A stretch of 34,762 bases of DNA from Mesoaciditoga sp. (GTDB taxonomy: Bacteria > Thermotogota > Thermotogae > Mesoaciditogales > Mesoaciditogaceae), in NCBI GenBank assembly GCA_002878315.1, contig PNIW01000091.1, positions 1 to 34,762 on the forward strand. The letters run 5' to 3'. A program made the translations under genes and the position numbers. Shown in pieces: positions 23,180 through 30,993 of the stretch (the first letter of the stretch is position 1; each line of letters opens with the position of its first letter). The notes under the pieces were generated by a model. The model was not told the DNA's origin. It worked only from the letters and a program-made list of their open reading frames with translations, and did not search any database.

Positions 23180-25672
23180 ATGTTTAATAAATTTTCAAAA
23201 CGTGCGGCCCAGGTTTTTGTGGCTGCCCAGGATGAGGCGAAAGCGCTTGGTCATTCTTACGTTGGAACCGAACATTTGCTCTTAGGCGTTATGAAGTCTG
23301 CAAATGGAGAGGCTTACAACGTTTTAAGAGAACATGGACTTGATTATGCGTCTTTGAAACAGGAAATAATAGCGGTCGTTGGCGCGGGTATTCCACGTGA
23401 AAATGTCTCATCTCCACAGATGACGCCGAGAGCAAGAAAGATTATCGAACTTGCCTATGAAGAGGCCCAGTTGTTAGGACAAAATTACATATCTACAGAG
23501 CACATACTCCTTGCCATATTAAGAGAAGGAGAAGGTGTTGCCGCACATGTCTTGAGAAAGTTTGGCATAGATCTTGTCGATCTCAGAAGAGAATTAATAG
23601 ATGAAATAGGTGGATCGCAAAATAACGAAGATTCGGATGACGATGATTTCATGAGGCCGGGACCTTCTCAGGATGTCATGAGATCCGTCAAGAATTTAGA
23701 AGGACTCGGTGTTGATCTCACAGAAGAGGCAAAGTCTGGAAAACTCGATCCGGTCATAGGAAGAGAAAGAGAAATCGAGAGAATAATGCAGATACTGACA
23801 AGAAGAAAGAAAAACAACCCAGTCCTTATAGGAGATCCTGGTGTGGGCAAGACGGCCATAGTGGAAGGACTGGCCCAGAGAATAGCAAGCGGTGAGGTAC
23901 CTGAACTTCTCAAGGGAAAGGTTATCTTCTCTCTCGATATAGCGGCCCTGATCGCCGGGACAAAATATAGAGGAGAGTTTGAGAAACGTCTTAAAAAAGT
24001 CTTAAGCACAGTCAAAGATGATCGATCTATAATCCTTTTCATAGATGAAATCCACACGATAGTCGGAGCCGGAGCGGCCGAAGGTGCTGTTGATGCTGCA
24101 AATATTCTCAAACCCGCTCTTTCGAGAGGCGAGATCCAGTTGATTGGTTCCACAACACCGGATGAATACAGACAATTCATAGAAAAAGACGCGGCATTGG
24201 AAAGAAGGTTCCAAAAGATATACGTTGGCGAACCAACAGTCGATCAAACCCTCGAAATCCTTAAGGGTCTAAAGGCAAAATACGAAATACATCACAAAGT
24301 CAAATACACCAATGATGCGCTTGACATGGCGGTGAAACTTTCTCAAAGATACATAACCGATCATTATCTGCCGGACAAGGCCATAGATCTGATAGACGAG
24401 GCCGGTGCGAGCGCAAGACTGAATAGTATGACCGTCCCGGACGAAATAAAGGAACTCGAAAAAAAGATAAAAGCGATTCAGGAAGAGAAAGAACTTTCCA
24501 TAGCCCAGCAAAATTACGATCGCGCGGCAGAAATAAGATTCAAAGAAAGAGACCTTCAACAGTTGCTGAATGAAAAATACAATGAGTGGAAGAAACGCAG
24601 AGAGACAGAGATCATAACCGTAGATTCTGACAGTATAGCGCGCACGATATCCATATGGACAGGTATTCCACTTACAAAACTTGAAAAGAGTGAAAGTTAT
24701 AAATTGCTCAACCTCGAGGCTGAACTTCACAAACGCATAGTCGCCCAAGAGGAGGCCATAAAGGCTGTATCAAGTGCGATAAGGCGCGCAAGATCTGGAC
24801 TCAAAGACCCGAGAAGGCCTACGGGATCCTTTATGTTTCTTGGTCCTACGGGAGTTGGAAAAACAGAACTTGCAAAGGCCCTTGCGGAATACCTCTTCGG
24901 AGACGAGAACGCGCTGGTAAGGATCGATATGTCTGAGTATATGGAGAGATTCTCCGTATCAAGACTCGTAGGTGCGCCTCCCGGATATGTTGGATATGAA
25001 GAGGGCGGAACCTTAACCGAAAAGATAAGAAGAAGGCCATTTTCAGTCGTTCTTCTTGACGAAATAGAAAAGGCCCATCCGGACGTTTTCAACCTTCTCC
25101 TTCAAATACTCGATGACGGAAGGCTTACGGATTCTCAAGGACACATAGTAGATTTCAAAAACACGATTCTCATAATGACTTCTAACCTTGGAGGAGAATT
25201 GATAAACAAGACCAAACGCGGACTTGGATTTATAGAGGAAAACAATCAGGCAACGTACGACAGTATGAAATCAATAGTCATGGATGAAGTTAAGAAAACT
25301 TTCAGGCCGGAATTCCTTAACAGGCTCGATGAAATAATAGTTTTCCATCCTCTCACAAAGGAACATATAGAAAAGATAATAGACATATTGCTTGGTGATC
25401 TTAGAAAGAGACTTGGAGAGAGAAATATAAAATTACTGATAAGCGAACAGGCTAAAGAAGTTATCATATCCAAAGGCTTTGATCCGGTCTACGGTGCAAG
25501 GCCTTTGAGAAGAGAAATTCAGAGAATGATAGAAGATCCATTATCTGAAGATTTGCTTTCCAACAGATTCGAAGAAGGAGACACGATAATAATAGGAGCT
25601 TCTAACGGGAAAATAGTCTTCAAGAGGAAGAGAGAAAGAAAGGTTGCATTGAGTGAGTCCGGACAAAAGTAA
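23180..25672 (+). CDS. clpC: ATP-dependent Clp protease ATP-binding subunit ClpC
   Basis: This 830-residue AAA+ unfoldase feeds substrates to ClpP. In order it has two Clp_N repeats (about 1-150), AAA-1 with Walker A GDPGVGKT at 218-225, a middle region with a UVR motif (about 425-465, QQNYDRAAEIRFKERDLQQL), AAA-2 with GPTGVGKT at 555-562, and the D2-small domain. The UVR motif and overall length mark ClpC rather than ClpA or ClpB. A GAGGGTGA ribosome site precedes the ATG. In Bacillus clpC follows ctsR-mcsA-mcsB; none of those genes is here. It is followed by radA with a 20-bp overlap. Confidence 0.96.
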   Translation: MFNKFSKRAAQVFVAAQDEAKALGHSYVGTEHLLLGVMKSANGEAYNVLREHGLDYASLKQEIIAVVGAGIPRENVSSPQMTPRARKIIELAYEEAQLLGQNYISTEHILLAILREGEGVAAHVLRKFGIDLVDLRRELIDEIGGSQNNEDSDDDDFMRPGPSQDVMRSVKNLEGLGVDLTEEAKSGKLDPVIGREREIERIMQILTRRKKNNPVLIGDPGVGKTAIVEGLAQRIASGEVPELLKGKVIFSLDIAALIAGTKYRGEFEKRLKKVLSTVKDDRSIILFIDEIHTIVGAGAAEGAVDAANILKPALSRGEIQLIGSTTPDEYRQFIEKDAALERRFQKIYVGEPTVDQTLEILKGLKAKYEIHHKVKYTNDALDMAVKLSQRYITDHYLPDKAIDLIDEAGASARLNSMTVPDEIKELEKKIKAIQEEKELSIAQQNYDRAAEIRFKERDLQQLLNEKYNEWKKRRETEIITVDSDSIARTISIWTGIPLTKLEKSESYKLLNLEAELHKRIVAQEEAIKAVSSAIRRARSGLKDPRRPTGSFMFLGPTGVGKTELAKALAEYLFGDENALVRIDMSEYMERFSVSRLVGAPPGYVGYEEGGTLTEKIRRRPFSVVLLDEIEKAHPDVFNLLLQILDDGRLTDSQGHIVDFKNTILIMTSNLGGELINKTKRGLGFIEENNQATYDSMKSIVMDEVKKTFRPEFLNRLDEIIVFHPLTKEHIEKIIDILLGDLRKRLGERNIKLLISEQAKEVIISKGFDPVYGARPLRREIQRMIEDPLSEDLLSNRFEEGDTIIIGASNGKIVFKRKRERKVALSESGQK

Positions 25673-26978
25673 GATAGTCTACGTTTGTTCCGAATGTGGT
25701 TACAAATCATCAAAATGGTTCGGTAAGTGCCCCAATTGTGGAGCGTGGGATTCTGCCGTTAGAGTTGAAGAAGGGGTACAAAAAGGTACCCCTTCTTTGA
25801 TAAATTTTGAATCTTCAACTTCGGACATATCCATCCCCAAAAGAATGACGACAAGGATGAAAGAAACTGACAGAACGCTCGGGGGAGGAGTTGTTCCGGG
25901 AAGCGTTATTCTCATTTCAGGCGGACCCGGAATAGGGAAATCAACGCTTGCCATGGAATACGCAAGCGCACTAACGGATTATGGGAATGTCTACTACGTG
26001 AGCGGAGAAGAATCCATCTCCCAGATTCTCATGAGGGTAAAGAGACTTGGAGTAGAAAATACGCGCCTTTTTCTTTCTTCCGATGTAAATGTTGATGCCG
26101 TCCTTTCATCTATTAAAGATAAACCGGTCGCAATGGTCTTCGATTCAATCCAGACGCTTTACACCTCTGGAATGAGTGCGCTTGCAGGTTCTGTCCCGCA
26201 GATGCGGGAATGTACGATGAAGTTAATAGACTACGCGAAATCCAATGATACGGCCATATTCATAATAGGCCATATAACAAAGTCCGGCAGTATCGCAGGC
26301 CCTATGATCCTCGAGCACATGGTAGACGGTGTGCTTTATCTTGAAGGAGAGCCGAGATCAGGAAGAAGAATTCTAAGATCGATGAAGAACAGATTTGGTC
26401 CTACCGATGAAATAGCCGTCTATGATATGGAAGAAAACGGAATGATAGAAATACCAGATCCTTCAAGGATCTTTGCCGATATCGATACGGAGGATCCGGG
26501 AAGTACTCTCTCCGTAATAGTCGAGGGATCAAGACCTCTTATGGTAAATGTTCAGGCGCTTACAAGTGTCAATTACAAAAACAGCGCCATAAGGATAACG
26601 AGGGGATTCGAAAATACAAGACTTATGATAATCTCCGCGATAGTCTCAAGCCATCTCGGAGTTTCTCTCGACAACCGCGATATATATCTCAACATTCTTG
26701 GTGGTCTAAAGACATCCGACACGGCTATTGATTTAGCAGTCGCGATGGCGATCTTTTCTTCTGTCAAAAAATTAAAATTTTCTCCCAAGGTTGCCTTTAT
26801 AGGTGAACTTGGACTTGATGGAAGAGTGAGAAATGTTCCGCAAATGCAGTTAAGAATTTCGGAAGCGAAAAGAATGGGAATAGAGAATATAATTGTATCG
26901 AATGACTCAAAATACGGCGGAAATGGAGTAAAGACTTTGAAAGAGGCCATTTTGAAATCTTTCGGGGGTAATCTATGA
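25653..26978 (+). CDS. radA: DNA repair protein RadA (Sms)
   Basis: This 441-residue protein has the N-terminal zinc finger C12-x2-C15-x10-C26-x2-C29 and a RecA-like core with Walker A GGPGIGKST (90-98). It also has the RadA-specific KNRFG motif (SMKNRFGPTDE) and a C-terminal Lon-protease-like domain ending FIGELGLDGRVR. It acts in recombination as a branch-migration helicase. The start is a GTG; a stop codon immediately before it excludes an earlier start, and the gene overlaps clpC by 20 bp. It overlaps disA by 4 bp. In Bacillus RadA interacts with DisA, so the coupling is functionally sensible. Confidence 0.96.
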   Translation: MSPDKSKIVYVCSECGYKSSKWFGKCPNCGAWDSAVRVEEGVQKGTPSLINFESSTSDISIPKRMTTRMKETDRTLGGGVVPGSVILISGGPGIGKSTLAMEYASALTDYGNVYYVSGEESISQILMRVKRLGVENTRLFLSSDVNVDAVLSSIKDKPVAMVFDSIQTLYTSGMSALAGSVPQMRECTMKLIDYAKSNDTAIFIIGHITKSGSIAGPMILEHMVDGVLYLEGEPRSGRRILRSMKNRFGPTDEIAVYDMEENGMIEIPDPSRIFADIDTEDPGSTLSVIVEGSRPLMVNVQALTSVNYKNSAIRITRGFENTRLMIISAIVSSHLGVSLDNRDIYLNILGGLKTSDTAIDLAVAMAIFSSVKKLKFSPKVAFIGELGLDGRVRNVPQMQLRISEAKRMGIENIIVSNDSKYGGNGVKTLKEAILKSFGGNL

Positions 26979-28048
26979 AGCATGAAAAGATCGAAAAGAT
27001 CCTTCAAATAATAGCACCTGGAACGTCTTTAAGAGATGCCGTTGACAACATAATAAGGGCAGATAAGGGAGCCTTAATATGTCTTGTACAGGATCCTTCC
27101 GAATACGTCAGGGAAGGTATAATCCAGGGAGGATTTCATCTTAACTGTTCTTTCAATCCCAACAGATTGTACGAACTTGCAAAGATGGACGGTGCGATAA
27201 TAATATCCGAAGATTTAAAAAATATCTGGTATGCGAACGTTCAATTAGCAGTTGACAGTTCAATCCCGACAAACGAAACAGGAACGAGACATCGCACGGC
27301 CGAAAGATTTGCGATACAAACCGGTAAATTAGTGATCGCCGTTTCTCAAAGGAGAAAGGCCATAACACTTTATCAGGGAGATTGGAAATACATGCTAAAT
27401 GATGTCTCAACGATAGTCCTTCAGATGAATCAGGGATTGAGGTTGATGGAAAGGTATAGAACGAATTTTGATAATTTAATAAATTCTTTAAACACAAAAG
27501 AGATCGAAAATCGTGTAACGCTTTTGGATATTTATGAAATAATCAACAGAGGCTTAAAAATAATGAGACTTTCAGATGAACTAAACTTTTACCTTTCGGA
27601 ATTAGGTAACGAAGGATACCTTACGAAGTACCACATGGATGAATTAAAAGAAGGTGTTATTGAAAATATAAAATTAATGATAATGGATTATGCAAGCGAG
27701 AATGTTATCGGGCAGAATCACAATCCGGAAAAGATAATCAAAATCCTTTCATCACAGAAAGAAGAAAATCTCGATCTTATATTTTTTATTCACAAATTGG
27801 GGTATGATATAAAAAAAGACCAGATCTTCGAGATGGTTTTGCAACCAAGAGGGTACAGATTATTAAGAAGCATTCCGAGAATACCTATGAATATAACGAT
27901 GGACGTAGTAAAAAAATTCAAAAATATTCAAGGACTCCTTAAGGCTTCATTTGAGGACTTTACACAGATCGATGGAATCGCCGAAAAGCGTGCAATGATA
28001 ATTATGAGTGGTATAACGTCTTTGAAAAGTAAAAATAATGTAAATTAA
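26975..28048 (+). CDS. disA: diadenylate cyclase DisA (DNA integrity scanning)
   Basis: This 357-residue protein makes c-di-AMP from two ATP. The DAC domain holds DGA at 72-74 and RHR at 105-107 (TGTRHRTAE). A helical linker follows, and a C-terminal helix-hairpin-helix DNA-binding domain (about 300-357, FEDFTQIDGIAEKRAMIIMSGI) completes it. All catalytic motifs are intact. It overlaps radA by 4 bp, and the same pairing occurs in Firmicutes, where DisA pauses on branched DNA and RadA modulates it. No c-di-AMP phosphodiesterase gene is in the window. Confidence 0.96.
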   Translation: MKHEKIEKILQIIAPGTSLRDAVDNIIRADKGALICLVQDPSEYVREGIIQGGFHLNCSFNPNRLYELAKMDGAIIISEDLKNIWYANVQLAVDSSIPTNETGTRHRTAERFAIQTGKLVIAVSQRRKAITLYQGDWKYMLNDVSTIVLQMNQGLRLMERYRTNFDNLINSLNTKEIENRVTLLDIYEIINRGLKIMRLSDELNFYLSELGNEGYLTKYHMDELKEGVIENIKLMIMDYASENVIGQNHNPEKIIKILSSQKEENLDLIFFIHKLGYDIKKDQIFEMVLQPRGYRLLRSIPRIPMNITMDVVKKFKNIQGLLKASFEDFTQIDGIAEKRAMIIMSGITSLKSKNNVN

Positions 28049-28073
28049 TTCAATTCAAAGGGGGAAATAAATT

Positions 28074-29072
28074 ATGGAATGGCTCTTTTTGTTTTTGCCT
28101 TTATTTTTGGGCCTTTATTTCGGTTATGCCTGGTTTCCGAATTATGCGCTTTTTGACTTAAGATGGTGGTATCCTTACTTCGTTATTTTAATAGGAGGCG
28201 TAGCCGGACTTTTAGTCGGGATAGTGCTCTACTTTCTGGCAAAGCGCGTCAAGGAAAACAAAGTAAATGCCTTTAATTTTCTCATCTCGATCGCTGCTTT
28301 CGTGGTCTTTATGGTAATCGGAAATTACCTCATGACAGATTTCACAAACTACAACTTCCTATCTGTAACTATCGGGAAGTCCATAATAGTGATCCTTGCT
28401 TTTCTCGGCTCATGGCTTATATCCCAAAAACTCATATTTTCAGTATTCAAAGTCGGTGACATATCCGGCAACTACGGAAGTTTTATATTCGATACATCCA
28501 TACTTTTAGATGAAAAATTGCTCGATCTCTTCGATATAGGGCTGTTCAACGGCAAAATAGTGATACCACAATTTGTACTTATCGAGATGCAGAAACTCGC
28601 GGATAGCGCAGATGAAGAGAAAAAAGAAAAAGGGAGAAAGGGTTTCGAAATAATCGAAAAGATGCAAGGACTTGAAGATCTTAAAATCACAATAGACGAT
28701 TCGATAGCATATAGGACCGGAAAAGTGGATGAAGATCTTGTCAATCTTGCGAGAAAGTACAACGGCCGCCTCGTAACTCTCGACTATAATCTCACGAGAG
28801 TTGCCCAGTTGCAGGGAGTAAGGGTATTGAATCTTAATCATCTCGCCGAGATACTTAAACCAACCCTTCTACCGGGCCAGCGTATAAAATTGCAGATAAT
28901 AAGGCACGGAAAGAATAAAGAGCAAGGCATAGGTTTCACAGAAGATGGAACGATGATAGTCGTTGAAGATGGCGGGAAGAATGTTGGCGAGACACAAGAG
29001 GTTGTAATAACGAACATATTGAGAACGAATGCCGGAAAACTCTTATTTGCGAGAATAAATCCAAAATCATGA
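28074..29072 (+). CDS. membrane-anchored PIN/TRAM-domain protein (YacL family)
   Basis: This 332-residue protein has three or four N-terminal membrane helices (about 1-120). A PIN nuclease domain follows, beginning at FIFDTSILLDEKLLDLF with further acidic residues in LIEMQKLADSADEE and GRLVTLDYNLTRVAQ. A C-terminal TRAM domain (about 265-330, GQRIKLQIIRHGKNKEQGIGF) completes it. This is the YacL architecture found beside disA in Bacillus. The PIN domain suggests an RNase, but the natural substrate is not established. GGGGGAAA precedes the ATG, and the gene overlaps ispD by 4 bp. Confidence 0.9.
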   Translation: MEWLFLFLPLFLGLYFGYAWFPNYALFDLRWWYPYFVILIGGVAGLLVGIVLYFLAKRVKENKVNAFNFLISIAAFVVFMVIGNYLMTDFTNYNFLSVTIGKSIIVILAFLGSWLISQKLIFSVFKVGDISGNYGSFIFDTSILLDEKLLDLFDIGLFNGKIVIPQFVLIEMQKLADSADEEKKEKGRKGFEIIEKMQGLEDLKITIDDSIAYRTGKVDEDLVNLARKYNGRLVTLDYNLTRVAQLQGVRVLNLNHLAEILKPTLLPGQRIKLQIIRHGKNKEQGIGFTEDGTMIVVEDGGKNVGETQEVVITNILRTNAGKLLFARINPKS

Positions 29073-29719
29073 AATCCGCTGTAATAGTGTGTGCCGGCAA
29101 TTCAACGAGATTTTCAAAAGGGATGAATAAAGTTCTCTACCCTTTGGGTGGGAAAAAAGTTTTTTCATATTCTTTAGAGATTTTCAAAAAATTGAACTTC
29201 GATCTTATACTCCTTGTTGTAAAGAAAGAAGAGGAAGAGTTTTTCAAAGATGAAATTTCAGAAAATGTCAGGATAGTGTACGGAGGAGTGAGAAGACAGG
29301 ATTCTGTCCTGAACGCAATAGATCTCATTCCTCAAAATAGCCCCGTCCTCATTCACGACGGGGCACGTCCTTTTTTGACGGAAAGACTGGTAGAAGAAGT
29401 CCTTTCCAAAATAAGACCTGGCAGATGTGTAGTTCCTGCGATAAAGAGTGAAGACACGATAAGAATAGAGAATAACGGAAGGTACTCTCTCTTTGACAGA
29501 AACAGAGTCTTTAGAATTCAAACACCTCAAGGATGCATCGCAGGGGAACTTTCACAACTTTACAGAAGATTTGCCCATCTTGACCTTTCAGACGACGCGG
29601 CAGCCTTTGAACTCGCAAATTTGGAAGTCGAAATAGTCGAAGGAGACAAAAAGAACTTAAAGATAACAACCTACGAAGATGTGAAAGTACTTGAAACTAT
29701 GATGAAGATCGCGCCTTGA
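29069..29719 (+). CDS. ispD: 2-C-methyl-D-erythritol 4-phosphate cytidylyltransferase (MEP pathway)
   Basis: This 216-residue nucleotidyltransferase attaches CMP to MEP. The N-terminal CTP-binding loop is CAGNSTRFSKGMNK at 8-21, with R14 and K21 at the catalytic positions. The signature HDGARPF lies at 96-102. It is slightly shorter than E. coli IspD. With ispG upstream, two MEP-pathway steps are in this window. In Bacillus ispD is followed by ispF; here the next gene is hydE on the opposite strand, and the two coding regions overlap by 23 bp at their 3' ends. Confidence 0.94.
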   Translation: MKSAVIVCAGNSTRFSKGMNKVLYPLGGKKVFSYSLEIFKKLNFDLILLVVKKEEEEFFKDEISENVRIVYGGVRRQDSVLNAIDLIPQNSPVLIHDGARPFLTERLVEEVLSKIRPGRCVVPAIKSEDTIRIENNGRYSLFDRNRVFRIQTPQGCIAGELSQLYRRFAHLDLSDDAAAFELANLEVEIVEGDKKNLKITTYEDVKVLETMMKIAP

Positions 29720-30785
29720 CAAGCGCCGTCAGTCTTCTGTTCATCTTCGATAGATCTCTCACCGTTTCGTAAAATTCAACCTTTCTTTTGTTATCGTATA
29801 TCCTGTAATTCGATCTGTAAGTATCCGGCGTGAAATTCACCATTATTACGTTACATCCGGCATCGAAGGCCTTGTATTGAAGATTTTTATCGATCGTACC
29901 GAGAGCCGTCGTTGTCGGCAATTGAATTAGAGGTATCATAAGGCGCGTGCAAGCGTATGCGTTTAAGGTTATCTCGGCACTTCCGGTTGGATAATTCTCA
30001 AGAGGCGTACCGCGTGCCGGAATAAATGGGCCGATCCCTGCCATTTTGATTCCAGCCTCTCTCATGAAAATGATATCGTCTGCTATATCTTCGAGGGTCT
30101 GGCCAGGAAGGCCTATTATATCTCCACCGCCAGTTATGTATTTCAAAGAAACAAGGGTTTTAATCAGGAATATCCTTCTTTCGTAGTCATCTCCATGAAC
30201 CATTTCGAAGATCTTTTTGTTAACCGTTTCTTGTTTGAGAAGATACTTTGAAGCACCGGCCTTTTTAAAGATCTCAAACTCCTCCGGCTCTCTTTCTCCA
30301 ATGGAAAGAGAAACGGCTCTGTGAGTCGTCTCCCTTATTTTTTTTATTATCCTTTCGATGATCTCCGTTGTGTAAAAAGGATCCTCGCCGGATTGAAGAA
30401 TTATAGTGTCAACGCCATAATTTGCCGCCTCAATGGCCGTTTTAACGATCTCGTCCTCTTTCATTCTGTACCTTGGCACCTTATTCGAAGATCTTATGCC
30501 GCAATATAGGCAATCTCTTTTGCAATAATTCGAAAATTCTATTATTCCCTTGATGAATATCGTATCTCCAACGTTGTCGTGCCTCACACACGATGCAAGA
30601 TCGAAGAGGTACTTCCTCTCAACAGAGTCCTTTAGGCCAAGCAAATAAACTATCTCTTCGCGAGAAAGTGGCCTATCTTCGATCACCTTTGATGCGGCTG
30701 ATTTCAAATTGTCCGGAAGATTTGAGTTGAGAATCTCTTCAACCTTCTTGAATGTCAGAGAATCTTGAGAGTATCTTTCCAACAT
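29697..30785 (-). CDS. hydE: [FeFe]-hydrogenase H-cluster maturase HydE (radical SAM)
   Basis: This 362-residue radical SAM enzyme has the cluster motif C88-x3-C92-x2-C95 (NYCKRDCLYCGIR), followed by QSGEDPFYT, the family's GGED-like segment, and IGLPGQTLEDIADDI. HydE works with HydG and HydF to build the diiron subcluster of [FeFe]-hydrogenases. The C-terminal cysteines that hold an accessory cluster in T. maritima HydE are missing: the region after NVIMVNFTPDTYRSNY has none. That cluster is not essential in the family. The ATG has GAGGAG about ten bases upstream and overlaps the small upstream gene by 47 bp. No HydF gene is in the window. Confidence 0.92.
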   Translation of the reverse strand: MLERYSQDSLTFKKVEEILNSNLPDNLKSAASKVIEDRPLSREEIVYLLGLKDSVERKYLFDLASCVRHDNVGDTIFIKGIIEFSNYCKRDCLYCGIRSSNKVPRYRMKEDEIVKTAIEAANYGVDTIILQSGEDPFYTTEIIERIIKKIRETTHRAVSLSIGEREPEEFEIFKKAGASKYLLKQETVNKKIFEMVHGDDYERRIFLIKTLVSLKYITGGGDIIGLPGQTLEDIADDIIFMREAGIKMAGIGPFIPARGTPLENYPTGSAEITLNAYACTRLMIPLIQLPTTTALGTIDKNLQYKAFDAGCNVIMVNFTPDTYRSNYRIYDNKRKVEFYETVRDLSKMNRRLTALVKARSSS

Positions 30786-30993
30786 CTTCTCTTATCTCCT
30801 CTTCGTGATCCTCTCCTTCTATAAAAATTCCGTATTTTCCGGTTTTACCTACGAGTTTTGGAGGTAAAAATCTTTCTTCTCCCCATCCGGTAAGATAAGA
30901 CCATCTTCTTCCCAAAGATTCGGCAATCCACAACCTTGTGCCGTACTTTTTATAAATTCTCTCACACTCAGAAATAAAGATCTCTTTCTCCAT
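30739..30993 (-). CDS. conserved-position small protein between hydG and hydE (unknown function)
   Basis: This 84-residue acidic protein is not recognised. It begins MEKEIFISECERIYKKYG, contains an aromatic segment RRWSYLTGWGEERFLPP, and ends with a charged helix-like tail. It has a single cysteine (C10), no membrane segment and no signal peptide. AGAGG lies seven bases before the ATG, and it overlaps hydG by 26 bp and hydE by 47 bp, so all three are translationally coupled. T. maritima hydG and hydE are TM1267 and TM1269, which leaves room for one gene at the same place. It does not read like the ACT-type TM1266 hydrogenase regulator. A maturation accessory role is inference from position. 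Confidence 0.7.
   Translation of the reverse strand: MEKEIFISECERIYKKYGTRLWIAESLGRRWSYLTGWGEERFLPPKLVGKTGKYGIFIEGEDHEEEIREDVGKILSRFSDIQEG

Noticed and set aside
24269-24748. Long open frame antisense to clpC.
   Set aside because: Cysteine- and phenylalanine-rich translation typical of antisense frames; clpC is intact on the other strand.
30739-30993. The 84-residue protein as a TM1266-type ACT-domain hydrogenase regulator.
   Set aside because: Size and location fit, but the sequence shows no resemblance to the ACT-domain pattern I know for that family.
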